58,293 nucleotides of DNA from Candidatus Gastranaerophilales bacterium (GCA_905234915.1 CAJOJP010000011.1:1-58293), one strand, 5' to 3'. Shown: positions 26,262-36,800, numbered from the stretch's first letter. Notes: generated from the sequence alone by a model not told the origin. Numbers and translations: made by a program.

Positions 26262-26933
26262 TTAACTGATTGTTTCGGCAATAATATTAAATATACTTTC
26301 ATTATAGCTTATATTTTTCCCACAATCTTTTATTTTACCTAAAATAGGAATATCCATATACATTTTAAGCTCATCAATAAAATTTTTAACGGCTAAATCT
26401 TTTGTATTATCTGGAATTTTATTTATAATTAATCCTTTTATTTTTAAATTGTTTGTCTTTGCATAATAAATAGTTAAAAGAGTATGATTTAATCTTCCTA
26501 AAAACGGTACTGTTACTATTATTATCGGAATTTCAAGCTGCTTTATTAAATCGGCACAGAGCATGTCATCACAAACAGGTGCTAAAATTCCGCCTGCGCC
26601 CTCAACAAGAGTAACATCATTCAAAGATGAAAATTGAGCAAAATCGTTTTTTATTTTATTTATATCAATTTTTACTCCGCCGAGTCTTGCAGCAAGTGCG
26701 GGAGAAACTTCACCTTCAAGCAGATAAGAGCATTTTGTATTTATATTTTTTGAAACGGCTTTAACAGCTTCAAGGTCAGGTGCTAAATTGCCATTGGCTG
26801 TTTTTATTGCCCCTGACTGTAGTGGCTTAAAAACTCCGGTCTTTTTCCCTTGATTATTAAAAGCTAATGCTAAACCCTTTGTTACAAAGGTTTTTCCTAT
26901 ATCCGTATCGATTCCCGTTATAAAATATTCCAT
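26262..26933 (-). CDS. bioD: Dethiobiotin synthetase
   Basis: Closes the ureido ring of biotin from diaminopelargonate, CO2 and ATP. The P-loop is GIDTDIGKTFVTKG at residues 7-20, with family Lys in 'GVFKPLQSG' and the glycine-rich 'LVEGAGGILAP' that carries the second ATP site. Length 223 is normal. AAAGGA precedes the ATG. No other biotin gene is adjacent, so it may draw on a dispersed pathway. It heads the minus-strand run bioD-dnaJ-queE-zinc ribbon-radical SAM. Confidence 0.95.
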   Translation of the reverse strand: MEYFITGIDTDIGKTFVTKGLALAFNNQGKKTGVFKPLQSGAIKTANGNLAPDLEAVKAVSKNINTKCSYLLEGEVSPALAARLGGVKIDINKIKNDFAQFSSLNDVTLVEGAGGILAPVCDDMLCADLIKQLEIPIIIVTVPFLGRLNHTLLTIYYAKTNNLKIKGLIINKIPDNTKDLAVKNFIDELKMYMDIPILGKIKDCGKNISYNESIFNIIAETIS

Positions 26934-27021
26934 TTTAATTCCTTTCTTAGAAAATTATATTATAAAAAATACAAGCCTTTAAGAGTCAATTCCATTATTT
27001 TGTTAATAGCTCCAAAATTAA

Positions 27022-27050
27022 TTGATTTTTACACGGGAAAATTTTATATT
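27022..27050 (+). promoter_or_regulatory. Promoter of the UbiA-type gene
   Basis: TTGATT at 27022-27027, 17-base spacer and TATATT at 27045-27050. Divergent from bioD, with no obvious ribosome site at the gene it serves. Confidence 0.6.
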
Positions 27051-27075
27051 ATATATTATTAAATAATTGATATGT

Positions 27076-27960
27076 ATGCCTATTAAAACAGAAATGTTAA
27101 AATCAATATTTAAAACTTTAAAAGTAAACCACTATATAAAAAATTTGGTGGTATTTATACCTCTTATATTTTCACACAATTTTATTAATTTGATTTTTTG
27201 TTATAAATGTTTATTAATGTTTATTTCGTTTTGTTTGATTTCATCTTCAGTATATATACTAAACGATTTAATTGATATAGAAGAAGACGAAAAACATCCG
27301 GTAAAAAGCAGACGTCCTATAGCGTCCGGAAAAATTACAAAACCTTTTGCAGTTCTTATGTTTTTTATACTGCTTATGTTAAGCTCTTTATCAGCTTATA
27401 ATATTAATGTTTTTTGTTTGATATCAATATATTCATACCTTGTATTAAACATATTTTATTCATTATGGCTGAAAAAAATTATATTAATAGATTCTGCTTG
27501 TATAGCTCTTGGCTTTATAATAAGAATAATTGCAGGCTGCTGCGTAATAAAAGTAATGCCTTCTGCTCTGGTTATTTTAATGACGTTTTTTATTTCTAAT
27601 TTTTTTACCGGTATAAAACGCCGTTTAGAAATACAATTACGGGATTATTCGTCAAATTTAAGAACATCAATGTCTAAAATTGATATTAATACAATAAATC
27701 AATTTATTCTGATAAATGCTATTTTATCAATATCTTTTTATATTACTTATGTACTTGATGAACAGACAATACTAAAAACGGGAAGTCAATATTTATATTT
27801 TACCGTAATTCCTTTTACACTGATTGTATATCGATTGCTTTTACTTGTTAATACCTCAAAAATTGATGATGATCCGATAATTTACTTAGAAAAAGATAAA
27901 CTTATAAAAATTTTATTTCTGTTATATTTTATTGTGTATGCAATAGTAGTTATATTTTAA
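27076..27960 (+). CDS. UbiA-family prenyltransferase (DPPR synthase-like)
   Basis: Integral membrane prenyltransferase. The first aspartate-rich motif is NDLIDIEEDEKHP followed by RRPIASG, the form seen in decaprenyl-phosphate 5-phosphoribosyltransferases that make the arabinose/ribose donor lipid. About eight or nine hydrophobic segments span 294 residues. The second Asp motif is weak. I choose the ATG at 27076; an in-frame TTG at 27067 lies seven bases after a TATTAT box and could be a leaderless start. It converges on the 27964 gene with a three-base gap. The product could be a polyprenyl-phosphate sugar for envelope glycans. Confidence 0.82.
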   Translation: MPIKTEMLKSIFKTLKVNHYIKNLVVFIPLIFSHNFINLIFCYKCLLMFISFCLISSSVYILNDLIDIEEDEKHPVKSRRPIASGKITKPFAVLMFFILLMLSSLSAYNINVFCLISIYSYLVLNIFYSLWLKKIILIDSACIALGFIIRIIAGCCVIKVMPSALVILMTFFISNFFTGIKRRLEIQLRDYSSNLRTSMSKIDINTINQFILINAILSISFYITYVLDEQTILKTGSQYLYFTVIPFTLIVYRLLLLVNTSKIDDDPIIYLEKDKLIKILFLLYFIVYAIVVIF

Positions 27961-27963
27961 GAA

Positions 27964-28344
27964 TTAATCGCATAAAAATTTTTTAAGCTGATGAATTATT
28001 CCATTAACGTTGTTATTTGAAGGAGTAAGTGCATCATCATGATACGGCAGATATGAGTTTATTATATTTTGGGCTAACTCCGCTCCCTTATCCAAAGTAA
28101 ATGCAATATATTCAATATATTCATCCTGCTCTTTTGCATATAATTCATCTTTTTTTCTTATATCTTCATCTGCCTCAAGATGACAAAGAGCATGCCAAGC
28201 TGCAATAATACTTTTATCCTCGCAATTTTTGGGAAACTGTAATAAAGCTTCACGTACACTCATTTTTTCCGTCAATACGGCTATATAAAGTTTAGATACG
28301 AATTTTCTTTCAGCAGAAAAATCTATATTTTTAGACTTAGACAT
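27964..28344 (-). CDS. Unknown protein paired with BlaI-type regulator
   Basis: I do not recognise this 126-residue protein. It is mostly helical and acidic, with Trp-His-Ala-Leu-Cys-His-Leu-Glu near the middle, which might bind a metal, and no signal or membrane segment. It overlaps the end of the BlaI-type gene by 22 bases, so it is translated with that regulator. It takes the place where BlaR1-type sensor proteases often lie but has no HExxH motif. A sensing or accessory role is a guess. Confidence 0.6.
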   Translation of the reverse strand: MSKSKNIDFSAERKFVSKLYIAVLTEKMSVREALLQFPKNCEDKSIIAAWHALCHLEADEDIRKKDELYAKEQDEYIEYIAFTLDKGAELAQNIINSYLPYHDDALTPSNNNVNGIIHQLKKFLCD

Positions 28345-28673
28345 TGTTTTTCTAAAGCTCTTAAAAACAATCGCATATCATTATTAAAATATTGCAGAGC
28401 AAGTTTATTAATTGCAGATTCTGCCATTTTTTCACGTGATTTTAAAGATTTATAACAAAATTTTTTCCCAAATTTTTCACGTTGCAGCAAATTTTTATCA
28501 ACCAATCTGTCCATAACTGTTTTAATTGTTGTGTAAGCTCTTATAGAACCGTTATTATTAATTTGGTTTAAAACTTCATTTACGGAAATATCTTTTGTAT
28601 TCATTCCGTTTTCTTCAAGTGTCCATACCGCATTTAATATTTCGCTTTCCAATGTTCCGTGTGAATAAGCCAT
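28323..28673 (-). CDS. BlaI/MecI/CopY-type repressor
   Basis: A winged-helix repressor of 116 residues. Residues 1-80 follow the BlaI pattern: SEILNAVWTLEENG, DISVNEVLNQINN, 'RAYTTIKTVMDRLVDKNLL' (recognition helix) and 'REKFGKKFCYKSLKSRE'. Members repress beta-lactamase, copper or other stress genes as dimers and are inactivated by proteolysis or metal. No BlaR1 gene is near; its partner is the 27964 gene. AAAGGA precedes the ATG. Confidence 0.85.
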   Translation of the reverse strand: MAYSHGTLESEILNAVWTLEENGMNTKDISVNEVLNQINNNGSIRAYTTIKTVMDRLVDKNLLQREKFGKKFCYKSLKSREKMAESAINKLALQYFNNDMRLFLRALEKQCLSLKI

Positions 28674-28879
28674 TTATTTGTCCTTTTGCTTAATAAAAAA
28701 TTAATTACTACTATTATAGCATTTAAATCAGAAAAAAACAGCTATTTATGAAATATTATTAAATTTAATACAATATTTTATAAATTGGTACAAAAACTTG
28801 TAAATATAAATTTATGATGTAATATAAATAGAGAAAATATACTGTATTTGTAAAATGACAATTAAATAGAATAATAAAT

Positions 28880-28953
28880 GCGCCTGTGGCTCAGCTGGAT
28901 AGAGCGTTTCGCTACGAACGAAGAGGTCGGGGGTTCGAATCCCTCCAGGCGCG
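28880..28953 (+). tRNA. tRNA-Arg (ACG)
   Basis: Complete cloverleaf: acceptor GCGCCTG/CAGGCGC, D arm GCTC...GAGC, anticodon loop CTACGAA with anticodon ACG (A34 read as inosine), and T arm with GGTTCGAATCC. CCA is not encoded. A T6 run follows directly as terminator. A TAGAAT box lies at 28867. Confidence 0.97.
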
Positions 28954-29075
28954 TTTTTTATGAAGTGCCATAAAAGTGCTTTCTTATTTTTTATGTTTAA
29001 ATGTATATTTTTCAGGACTTTTTGCTACGGATTTTTCTTGGTAGTTTTCGGGGAAGCTGGCATGGTGTTTAACTT

Positions 29076-29280
29076 TTAAAGGTCATGGGGTGATAAGTTT
29101 TTGAAGTAGTATTTAATTCTATTTAAGAACTTATGGTTTTTCTTTTTAGCTTTATGACATTTACAGTCTTTGTATTGGCATTTGCCGTTTTTGATATTTA
29201 AAATTTCAGGGGGGGGTAACATATTCGACATCAAAATCATGGATTTTACCTAAGTTTTGCACCCTTTTAAAGTAACACAT
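29076..29280 (-). pseudogene. Frameshifted small basic protein at a C8 tract
   Basis: Reading from ATG at 29280: MCYFKRVQNLGKIHDFDVEY, then VTPP and a stop. The frame breaks in a run of eight C (G8 on the plus strand, 29209-29216). With seven C the frame continues for 43 codons (EILNIKNGKCQYKDCKCHKA and so on) to a stop at 29076, giving 67 residues. Open frame also extends upstream of the ATG to about 29418 without a clear start. The restored protein is Lys-rich with a C-x4-C-x-C-H cluster. Mutation, phase variation and sequencing error are all possible. Confidence 0.5.
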
Positions 29281-29515
29281 CTGCTTTTCAGGATTTTCAA
29301 GAATTAAAATGAAAGAGCCACACTGTTTGAGCGTAAGAGAGTTTGCGGCTCTTGGGTTGAATGTGCGGCTTGCGAACAGAGGCTGACACGGTGGAACCGA
29401 TGAGGTTTCACCGTGGAATGCCGTTTATCGTGAGCAAGAGGAAACTTTAATATATAACACTTATCCTTGTATAAACAGTCCGGTTATTTACTTTATGTTA
29501 TGCTGTCACATTTGT

Positions 29516-29544
29516 TTGCCAATTAGTAATATTTAGGTTATTAT
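29516..29544 (+). promoter_or_regulatory. Promoter of the TPR protein gene
   Basis: TTGCCA at 29516-29521, 17-base spacer, TATTAT at 29539-29544. The ATG follows at 29567 after an AGAGGG ribosome site. Confidence 0.65.
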
Positions 29545-29566
29545 ATAAGAAAAAGAGGGCTAGTTT

Positions 29567-31324
29567 ATGAGTATTAAGAATAGTATTTTGTTTTTGTTAA
29601 TATTAGTCGGAACGGGAGTGTTTGCAGCGGATGCAATTGTTTATAATCCGGCTTATTCATCTAAAACCCGTTCTGCAATACAATCTTCCAATTACAAGAT
29701 GAAGTCCTTCTATTTAAACAACAAATATGACGATGAAATGACAGAACCGGCAATAAAAGAACTTCAGGCAAAAATATACAAAGAACCCGATAATTATGTT
29801 TTATATGCCCTTTTATCGGATTTATATATAAAATTAAAACAATATGAACCGGCTCTTGATAATTATGTTTATCTGTACAATTTACAAAAAAATAATAAAC
29901 TTTCAAGCGAGACATATTCTGCTATAAAAAAGTTATTTTATTCTTACAAAAGAATTTTGCATAAAGACGGCGGTTTATATTTAAATATGGCAGTTATGGC
30001 ATTGATAACAGGAGAAGATGACGCTATTGATTATGCTGTTGCAGGTGCTGATAAATCAAATAATGTTTTACTTACTAAAAAAACAATAGAACTTATTTTT
30101 GATTCCAATCAGGATCCTGTGAAGGCAATGAATGTATGCGATAAAATATTGGCAAAAAATCCTTACGATGTTGAAGTAAGAAAAATAAAAGCTATTTATC
30201 ATATTATGCAAAATGAACCGAAAGAAGCAATAGAGCAATATACTAAAGTGCTTGAAATTGATTCTGATGATGATGAATCCAGATATGGATTGTATCGTTT
30301 ATTAGCTTCAAAAAAAATTGATGATAAAGAAATGTTAAAAAGATTGTACGGTGTAAAAAATTCAAGTGAATTAGAAGATGCTTATGTTTCAATTACAGAA
30401 TTACTGCTAAAAAATGATGATTTTGCTGATGCAAAAATATATGCCGCAAAATTAATGAAAAAATATGAACAAAATCCAAACGGGTATATATACATGTCAG
30501 AGCTTTATAAACGGGAAGGCAAAATTAAAGAAGCTTATGATACTTTGAGTCTGGCTCGTGATAAAGCCGATGATAATAGTGATGCAGCAAAATATAATGT
30601 AATGCTGGCTAAATTATCCGATGAACCGGTAAAAGAAGCAAACAGCCTTATTGCAAGCGAATTATATGAACAGGCACTTGAAGTTTTAGAAAGTGCAAAT
30701 CCCGAATCTTTATATGTTATTTTGACTCAGGCAAGAACAAACTATTTAATGGGAAATAAGCAAAAAACTTTTGATTATTTGAATAAAGCCATGTCTTTAT
30801 ATAAGGATAATTCTGATGTTTATTGCGCCTTTGGTTATATTTATCTACAGGAAAAAGATATAGAAACTGCAAGACGTTATGCAAATGATTCTTTAAAATT
30901 AGATAAAAATAATAAAACAGCTCAAGATTTAATGGATTTAATTAATAAAACGGAAGCAAATCAATATACTGCTCAAATTCTTGATGCGATTGAGGCTCAA
31001 AATTATGATGAAGCTTTAAGACTTGTAAATACAGCAATAGAAACAGATAAAAAATCTGCTGATTTATATTATTATAAATCCTTAATATTAATTGCGCAAA
31101 ATAACTATGCTGCTTCTACCGCAACATTATACAGATGTCTTGAGCTGAACAGAAATTATAAAGATGCTTATTTCTATCTTGGAGCAGCTTTTGATAATCT
31201 CGGAGAAACTCAAAATGCCTTAAATAATTATAAAAGGTATATTGAAATGACAAATGGCAGTGAGATAGGTTCGACAGAAAGAATAGAATACGCAAAAACC
31301 CGTATTGATAAATTGGAAAATTAA
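29567..31324 (+). CDS. Exported TPR-repeat protein
   Basis: A 585-residue protein with signal peptide MSIKNSILFLLILVGTGVFA, probably cut after 'VFA', and no lipobox, so periplasmic or outer-membrane attached. The rest is made of tetratricopeptide repeats, about 34 residues each, visible as 'LSDLYIKLKQYEPALDNYVY', 'YKVLEIDSDDDESRYGL' and near the end 'AAFDNLGETQNALNNYKRYI'. Such proteins act as scaffolds in envelope or pilus assembly. It has its own promoter and terminator, and nothing near names its partner. Confidence 0.85.
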   Translation: MSIKNSILFLLILVGTGVFAADAIVYNPAYSSKTRSAIQSSNYKMKSFYLNNKYDDEMTEPAIKELQAKIYKEPDNYVLYALLSDLYIKLKQYEPALDNYVYLYNLQKNNKLSSETYSAIKKLFYSYKRILHKDGGLYLNMAVMALITGEDDAIDYAVAGADKSNNVLLTKKTIELIFDSNQDPVKAMNVCDKILAKNPYDVEVRKIKAIYHIMQNEPKEAIEQYTKVLEIDSDDDESRYGLYRLLASKKIDDKEMLKRLYGVKNSSELEDAYVSITELLLKNDDFADAKIYAAKLMKKYEQNPNGYIYMSELYKREGKIKEAYDTLSLARDKADDNSDAAKYNVMLAKLSDEPVKEANSLIASELYEQALEVLESANPESLYVILTQARTNYLMGNKQKTFDYLNKAMSLYKDNSDVYCAFGYIYLQEKDIETARRYANDSLKLDKNNKTAQDLMDLINKTEANQYTAQILDAIEAQNYDEALRLVNTAIETDKKSADLYYYKSLILIAQNNYAASTATLYRCLELNRNYKDAYFYLGAAFDNLGETQNALNNYKRYIEMTNGSEIGSTERIEYAKTRIDKLEN

Positions 31325-31344
31325 GCTCATTTAAGCTGATAAAT

Positions 31345-31371
31345 AAAAAGCTGCTTTTAAAGCAGCTTTTT
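31345..31371. terminator. Bidirectional terminator
   Basis: AAAAAGCTGC and GCAGCTTTTT form a 10-bp stem around a seven-base loop. The flanking A and T runs allow it to work for the TPR gene on the plus strand and the small membrane gene on the minus strand. Confidence 0.9.
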
Positions 31372-31380
31372 GACTATTTG

Positions 31381-31494
31381 TTATACTTGTGCCGGTGCTT
31401 CCTGAGTGATTTGAGATTTATCACTTTTTTTCATAAATTTAAAAAGACCAAAACCTATACCGGCTAAGGCACCTATTAAGAATAATTTATTCAT
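31381..31494 (-). CDS. Small single-span membrane protein
   Basis: A 37-residue ORF: MNKLFLIGALAGIGFGLFKF is a glycine-zipper-like membrane segment, then MKKSDKSQITQEAPAQV as a polar tail. AAGGGAG lies nine bases before the ATG and a terminator follows, so it is probably a real gene. Small proteins of this design often stabilise membrane complexes. No family is recognised. Confidence 0.65.
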   Translation of the reverse strand: MNKLFLIGALAGIGFGLFKFMKKSDKSQITQEAPAQV

Positions 31495-31702
31495 TATATT
31501 TCACTCCCTTTTCTGTAACATTAAAATCATAAAATAAGCATAAAATATCAAATACCCCCTGTAATTCAATAATATTAGCAATTATTCCGCTTATTATAAA
31601 TTGAATAAAACGGCTAATTTTAAACCTAAAAATATATTTGCCTAATATATTAATTTAAATTGTTTTATAGTATAATATACGGTGAACAAAAAGGATTATA
31701 AT

Positions 31703-33076
31703 ATGGCAGTAAGACAAAAACAGCATGAACAAGACCCGTTGGTAAGAAGAACCAATTTTGAAGCGGTAGAATCAAATTTAACCGAAGAACAGGCAAAATT
31801 AGAGGCATCTCGTTGTTTAAATTGTAAAAAACCAAGATGCGTAGAAGGATGTCCCGTAAATATCAATATTCCCTCATTTATTCACGAGCTGAAAGAAGGT
31901 AATATAGAAAAAGCAGGAGAAATTATACGTGAATCAAGTCTTTTACCTTCCGTATGCGGCAGAGTTTGCCCGCAGGAGCGTCAGTGTGAAGGCAAATGCG
32001 TACTGGGCATAAAAGGTGAAGCAGTTGCAATAGGGGCTCTTGAACGTTTTGTAGGTGATGCAACAAATGTAAAAATAGAAAAAATTAAAGAATCAGGGAA
32101 AAGAGTTGCTATAGTTGGTTCGGGTTGTGCCGGTATCACTGCTGCTGCCGATTTAAGACGTGCAGGTCATGAAGTTGTTGTTTTTGAAGCACTTCATAAA
32201 CTTGGCGGTGTATTAAGGTATGGTATTCCTCCTTTCAGACTTCCTCGAACTTTTCTTGATAAAGAAATCAAAAATTTGAAAGATATGGGGGTTAAATTTG
32301 TAACAAATGTTGTTGTCGGTAAATCAATAACAATTAAACAGCTTGAAGAAGATGGTTTTGATGCCGTTGTTATAGGTTCAGGTGCAGGTTTGCCTAAAAT
32401 GATGGGAATACCCGGTGAAAACCTTAACGGTGTTTACAGTGCAAATGAATTTTTAACCCGCATAAACTTGATGCAGGCAAATTTGGAAGAAACTCCGACA
32501 CCTGTAAGAGTTGGTGAAAAAGCCGCAATAATAGGCGGCGGGAACGTTGCTATGGATGCTGCAAGAGTTGCCGTAAGAATAGGCTTTAAAGAAGTGTATA
32601 TAGCATATAGAAGAACAGAAGCCGAGCTTCCTGCACGTCTTGAAGAAATACGCCACGCAAAAGAAGAAGGTGTTATATTTAAATTCTTGTATGCTCCGAA
32701 AGAAATATATAATAAAGATGGTTACGTTGCAGGCATGCAATTTGAAATTATGGAACTCGGTGAAGCAGATGAATCAGGCAGAAGAAAACCTGTTCCGACA
32801 GGTAAAACAGTTGATTTAGATGTCGATACTGTAGTTGTTGCACTCGGTACAGGGCCTAATCCTACAATTCAGGCTTCAATGTTAAGAGATAAAATGAATT
32901 TAAATACGGATAAAAAAGGTTATATAGTGATAGATGAGCAAACAGGGGCTACCTCTGTAGATGGAGTATTTGCGGGTGGTGATGTTGCACCTACCGGAGC
33001 TTCAACTGCCATTAATGCAATGGGAGCAGGTAAAAGAGCTGCAAAAGCTATTAATGCGTATCTCTCGGCAAAATAA
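31703..33076 (+). CDS. GltD-like NAD(P)H oxidoreductase
   Basis: Flavoprotein of the glutamate synthase small-subunit family (homotetrameric GltA/NfnB type). The N-terminal Fe-S domain has 'CLNCKKPRCVEGCPV' and 'CGRVCPQERQCEGKC'. FAD site: IVGSGCAGITAAADLRRAG; NADPH site: IIGGGNVAMDAARVAVR; C-terminal FAD: GVFAGGDVAPTGAST. I use the ATG at 31703 (AAGGA eight bases before) rather than the upstream GTG; length becomes 457. No large glutamate synthase subunit or NfnA gene is next to it, so it may be the NADPH-linked small subunit of an electron-bifurcating complex or an orphan glutamate synthase. Confidence 0.85.
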   Translation: MAVRQKQHEQDPLVRRTNFEAVESNLTEEQAKLEASRCLNCKKPRCVEGCPVNINIPSFIHELKEGNIEKAGEIIRESSLLPSVCGRVCPQERQCEGKCVLGIKGEAVAIGALERFVGDATNVKIEKIKESGKRVAIVGSGCAGITAAADLRRAGHEVVVFEALHKLGGVLRYGIPPFRLPRTFLDKEIKNLKDMGVKFVTNVVVGKSITIKQLEEDGFDAVVIGSGAGLPKMMGIPGENLNGVYSANEFLTRINLMQANLEETPTPVRVGEKAAIIGGGNVAMDAARVAVRIGFKEVYIAYRRTEAELPARLEEIRHAKEEGVIFKFLYAPKEIYNKDGYVAGMQFEIMELGEADESGRRKPVPTGKTVDLDVDTVVVALGTGPNPTIQASMLRDKMNLNTDKKGYIVIDEQTGATSVDGVFAGGDVAPTGASTAINAMGAGKRAAKAINAYLSAK

Positions 33077-33096
33077 TTTTTAATAAAGGATTTGTC

Positions 33097-33807
33097 ATGA
33101 GTGAACGTTTAAACGGCAGAAAAAATAATGAACTAAGAAGTATTAAAATTACAAAAGACTATACAAATAATGCTTTAGGCTCTGTATTGATTGAATTTGG
33201 CAATACAAAAGTTATAGTAACCGCAAGTGTTGAAGAAGGCAAGCCGAAATGGATGGAAAAAAACGACCCGCGGGGCTGGGTGACTGCTGAATATTCACTG
33301 CTTCCCGCATCAACCCATCTGCGCTGCCAGAGAGAAAGAACTAAAATTTCAGGAAGAACACAAGAAATTCAACGGCTTATCGGAAGAAGCCTTCGTTCTT
33401 GTGTAAATTTAGAAAAACTTGGCGAACGGACTGTAACAATAGATGCTGATGTTATACAGGCGGACGGCGGGACAAGGTGTGCTTCTATATGCGGCGGTTT
33501 TGCAGCTATGAATATTGCGTTTGAGAAAATGGTTAAGAATGGTTTATTGGAAGAAAATCCGATAATTGAACCTATTGCTGCCATATCAGTCGGTATCGTT
33601 GATGGTGAAATTAAGTTGGATTTGGATTATAACGAAGATTGTGCAGCGCAAGTTGACAGTAATATTGTAATGACAAAATCTTCTAAAATAATAGAATTTC
33701 AAACAACGGCAGAAGTAGCTCCGTTTGAAAAAGCTCAGCTTGATGAAATTTATAATATTGCCGATAAAGCAATACAAGAAATAATTCAAATTTATTCAAA
33801 AAATTAA
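33097..33807 (+). CDS. rph: RNase PH
   Basis: Phosphate-dependent 3' exoribonuclease that trims tRNA ends. The family fold is clear: LNGRKNNELRSIKITKDYT, FGNTKVIVTASVEE, 'RGWVTAEYSLLPAST', 'GRTQEIQRLIGRSLR' and 'DADVIQADGGTRCASICG'. Length 236 is normal. It begins 20 bases after the gltD-like stop. The tRNAs in this window lack encoded CCA, so 3' processing by this enzyme plus nucleotidyl transfer is expected. Confidence 0.95.
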   Translation: MSERLNGRKNNELRSIKITKDYTNNALGSVLIEFGNTKVIVTASVEEGKPKWMEKNDPRGWVTAEYSLLPASTHLRCQRERTKISGRTQEIQRLIGRSLRSCVNLEKLGERTVTIDADVIQADGGTRCASICGGFAAMNIAFEKMVKNGLLEENPIIEPIAAISVGIVDGEIKLDLDYNEDCAAQVDSNIVMTKSSKIIEFQTTAEVAPFEKAQLDEIYNIADKAIQEIIQIYSKN

Positions 33808-33894
33808 TATATAATATTCGGAAATAGATACAATTATATGCTGAAAAATATATTTTAGTGTATAATATTGTCATAGAATGGTTTTGAGGATAAA

Positions 33895-36800
33895 ATGACA
33901 GCTGAAACAATTAAAGATAATAAATTTGCTTTTTCTTTCAAAAAAAATAATATAGATGAAATGTTCCATAATCTTACGGAAAATCCCGTAGGATGTGAAA
34001 AAAAAGATTTCAGGCTTATGATAAGCACCATATATCAGCTAGTTGAAGATGAATTTTCTGCTACTTTTCAAAATTCCAGCCACGTTATTAAAAATACCGA
34101 TTTTTACATAATTAAAAACGGTGCAAAGCTTGAAGTATTTGTTACTCCTACTAATAATTTTGATTTTTACTTAAAACAAAAAGGCTCAATGTACAGATTT
34201 TCATCTACAGCTCGTGAAATTGAAGAAAACGGTCAAAAAGTTGATAAAATAGGTTATATTGTACCGCTAGATTTAATTTGGGAATATTTTTCCGGATTTG
34301 ATTATATTGTTGATGATCCTAAAATTACGGAATCATTTAAAATTTTAAATATTACAACTCAGTTTGTAAAAAAAGTTGTTGAAAAACTTTATTTTCTTCC
34401 TAAAGTTAATAAATCGGAAAAATTCTTTTATATAACTTATGAAATGTTTGCAATAAATGACCTTTTGCAAAGTTCAACAGATGAAGTTTATTCTTTGGAT
34501 TTTTCAAAAATTTCCAATATTAAGAATATAGCCGATGTTTTAATTGAAAAATATTTAAACGAAATTATATTTATGTTTTTAAAATTTAAGGCATACAGGT
34601 TTAAAGATATTATATCTTCAATCTATTTTTTGAAACCTTTAAATAATAAACGTTATTTAAGGTCACTGGATTTAGCCGAGGCTATATCGGAATGGCTGGA
34701 TGAGATTTATATAGGTAAATATCCCGTAAGTCCTCAGCTTGATATAAACAAAATAGAAGAAGATAAATTTGAGCTGACAATTTCAGTTAAAGCAAATGAT
34801 GAAAAATTGAATAAGAAGCAGCCGGCACTTCCTTTGTTAGATATATATAAAGACGGCACTAACTGGGGATATCAAAATACGTATCTGGTTTCAATTACGG
34901 AAAAGCAATTAAATTACGCAATTCGTTATTATAAAGAGCTTGAAATACTTTTTGAGGATGAAGAAAATCTTAAATTATATCTTTCATTGAATGATGTTTA
35001 TAAATTAATGATTCATACGGCATATTATTTGAATAAAGCAGGAATAAACATAAACTTCCCGCCGAATTTCGGAAATATAGTTGTACCAAGAGCCTCTATT
35101 AATGCAAAAATTAAAACGTCAAGGGAACAGGAGGTAGCAGATATTTTAAACGGAAAAATCGGCAATGTAAATCTTTCAAGTATTTTTGATTTTTCTTTTC
35201 AGGTTGCAATCGGTGATGAAAAAATTTCGGTTGAAGAATTTGAACAGCTGATTAAAGGTGCAAACGGTATTATAGAATTTAAAAATAAATATATTCTAAT
35301 TGACCAGAATGAAGCACAGGCAATAATAAATAAATTAAAAAATCCGCAAATTGACAAAATAAGCAGAATGGAAATGCTGCATGCAGCGTTTTCAGGGCAC
35401 CTTGGCGATTATGAATTTGATTACGATGCTGCCTTTGCAAATATAGTAAAAGATATGGGTAAAACAGTTGAAATATCATCACCTGAGGGTTTAAATGGAG
35501 AATTAAGACCTTATCAAATGGGCGGTTTGAAGTGGCTTTATACCAACACAACAAAAGGTTTTGGTTCTTGTATTGCCGATGATATGGGCTTGGGTAAAAC
35601 AATTCAGGTTATAAGTTTAATTTTAAAACTCAAGGAGGAAGGAAAATTAAAAGCTCCCGTACTTGTAATATGCCCTACTACATTAATGGGAAATTGGATA
35701 AAAGAACTGAATATGTTTGCCCCCTCATTAAAAGCTGCTGCATATCACGGGGTTGACAGACAATTAGACCTTAAAGCCGATGTATTGATTACTACTTTTG
35801 CTATTTTACGTATTGATATAGAAGAAGTAAAAAAGACAAACTGGGGCATGCTTATTGTTGATGAAGCTCAAAACATAAAAAATCCCGATACTTCTCAAAC
35901 TATTGCAGTTAAGTCTTTAAAATCGGATATTAAAATAGCGATGACAGGTACACCTGTTGAAAATAAGTTAACCGAGCTCTGGAGTATTTTTGATTTTATT
36001 AATAAAGGCTACTTAGGTTCTATAAGAGATTTTCAAAAATGTTATGCAATTCCTATTGAGCGTTTTAAACAGTATGAACAAGCGGATAAACTTAAATTAT
36101 CAATATCTCCGTTTGTTTTAAGACGTTTAAAAACAGATAAGTCTATTATTGATGATTTACCGGAAAAAATGGTGCTTGATGAGTATTGTTATTTAACAAA
36201 AACGCAGGCTGCTTTATATGAAAAAACGCTTAATACTTTAATGAATGATATTTCAAGCCAAACAGGAATAAACAGACGCGGTATTATTTTTAAGCTAATA
36301 ACAGCATTAAAGCAAATCTGTAATCATCCTTTTCAGTATCTTAAATATGGTGAAATGACAAAGGATGTTTCGGGTAAAACTGAAAAATTTATATCTCTGT
36401 TATCTCAAATACTTGATAACGGAGAAAAAATCATTGCCTTTACTCAATATAAAGAAATGGGGAACATTCTTTCAACAATTATACAAAATGAATTAAATAT
36501 ATCTCCTTTATTTTTCCACGGTTCGTTAAATACCAACCAGAGACAAAATATGCTGCAGGAGTTTGAAAATAATCCCGAGCAGAAAATAATGCTGTTATCG
36601 TTAAAAGCAGGCGGAACAGGTTTAAATCTTACTTCTGCAACAAACGTTATACACTATGACCTTTGGTGGAATCCTGCCGTAGAAGAACAGGCAACAGACC
36701 GGAGCTACAGAATAGGACAAAATAAAAATGTTATGGTTCATAGGCTTGTAACTTTAGGAACTTTTGAAGAAAAAATAGATGAAATGATAAAACAGAAAAA

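Larger units (their letters stand above)
28954..29566. other. 613-base stretch with degenerate and GC-richer sequence
   Basis: No intact gene. The minus strand holds a frameshifted ORF (separate entry). The part from 29310 to 29450 is richer in G/C than its surroundings and has several hairpins, notably CACGGTGGAACC at 29387-29398 pairing with 29404-29415. The promoter of the TPR gene is at the right end (29516-29544). The stretch looks like a relic of foreign or mobile DNA. Confidence 0.5.

Noticed and set aside
27964-28673. BlaI-type gene plus partner as a toxin-antitoxin or BlaI/BlaR1 pair
   Set aside because: The partner has no protease motif, membrane segments or toxin signature. Only the overlap of the two genes is secure.
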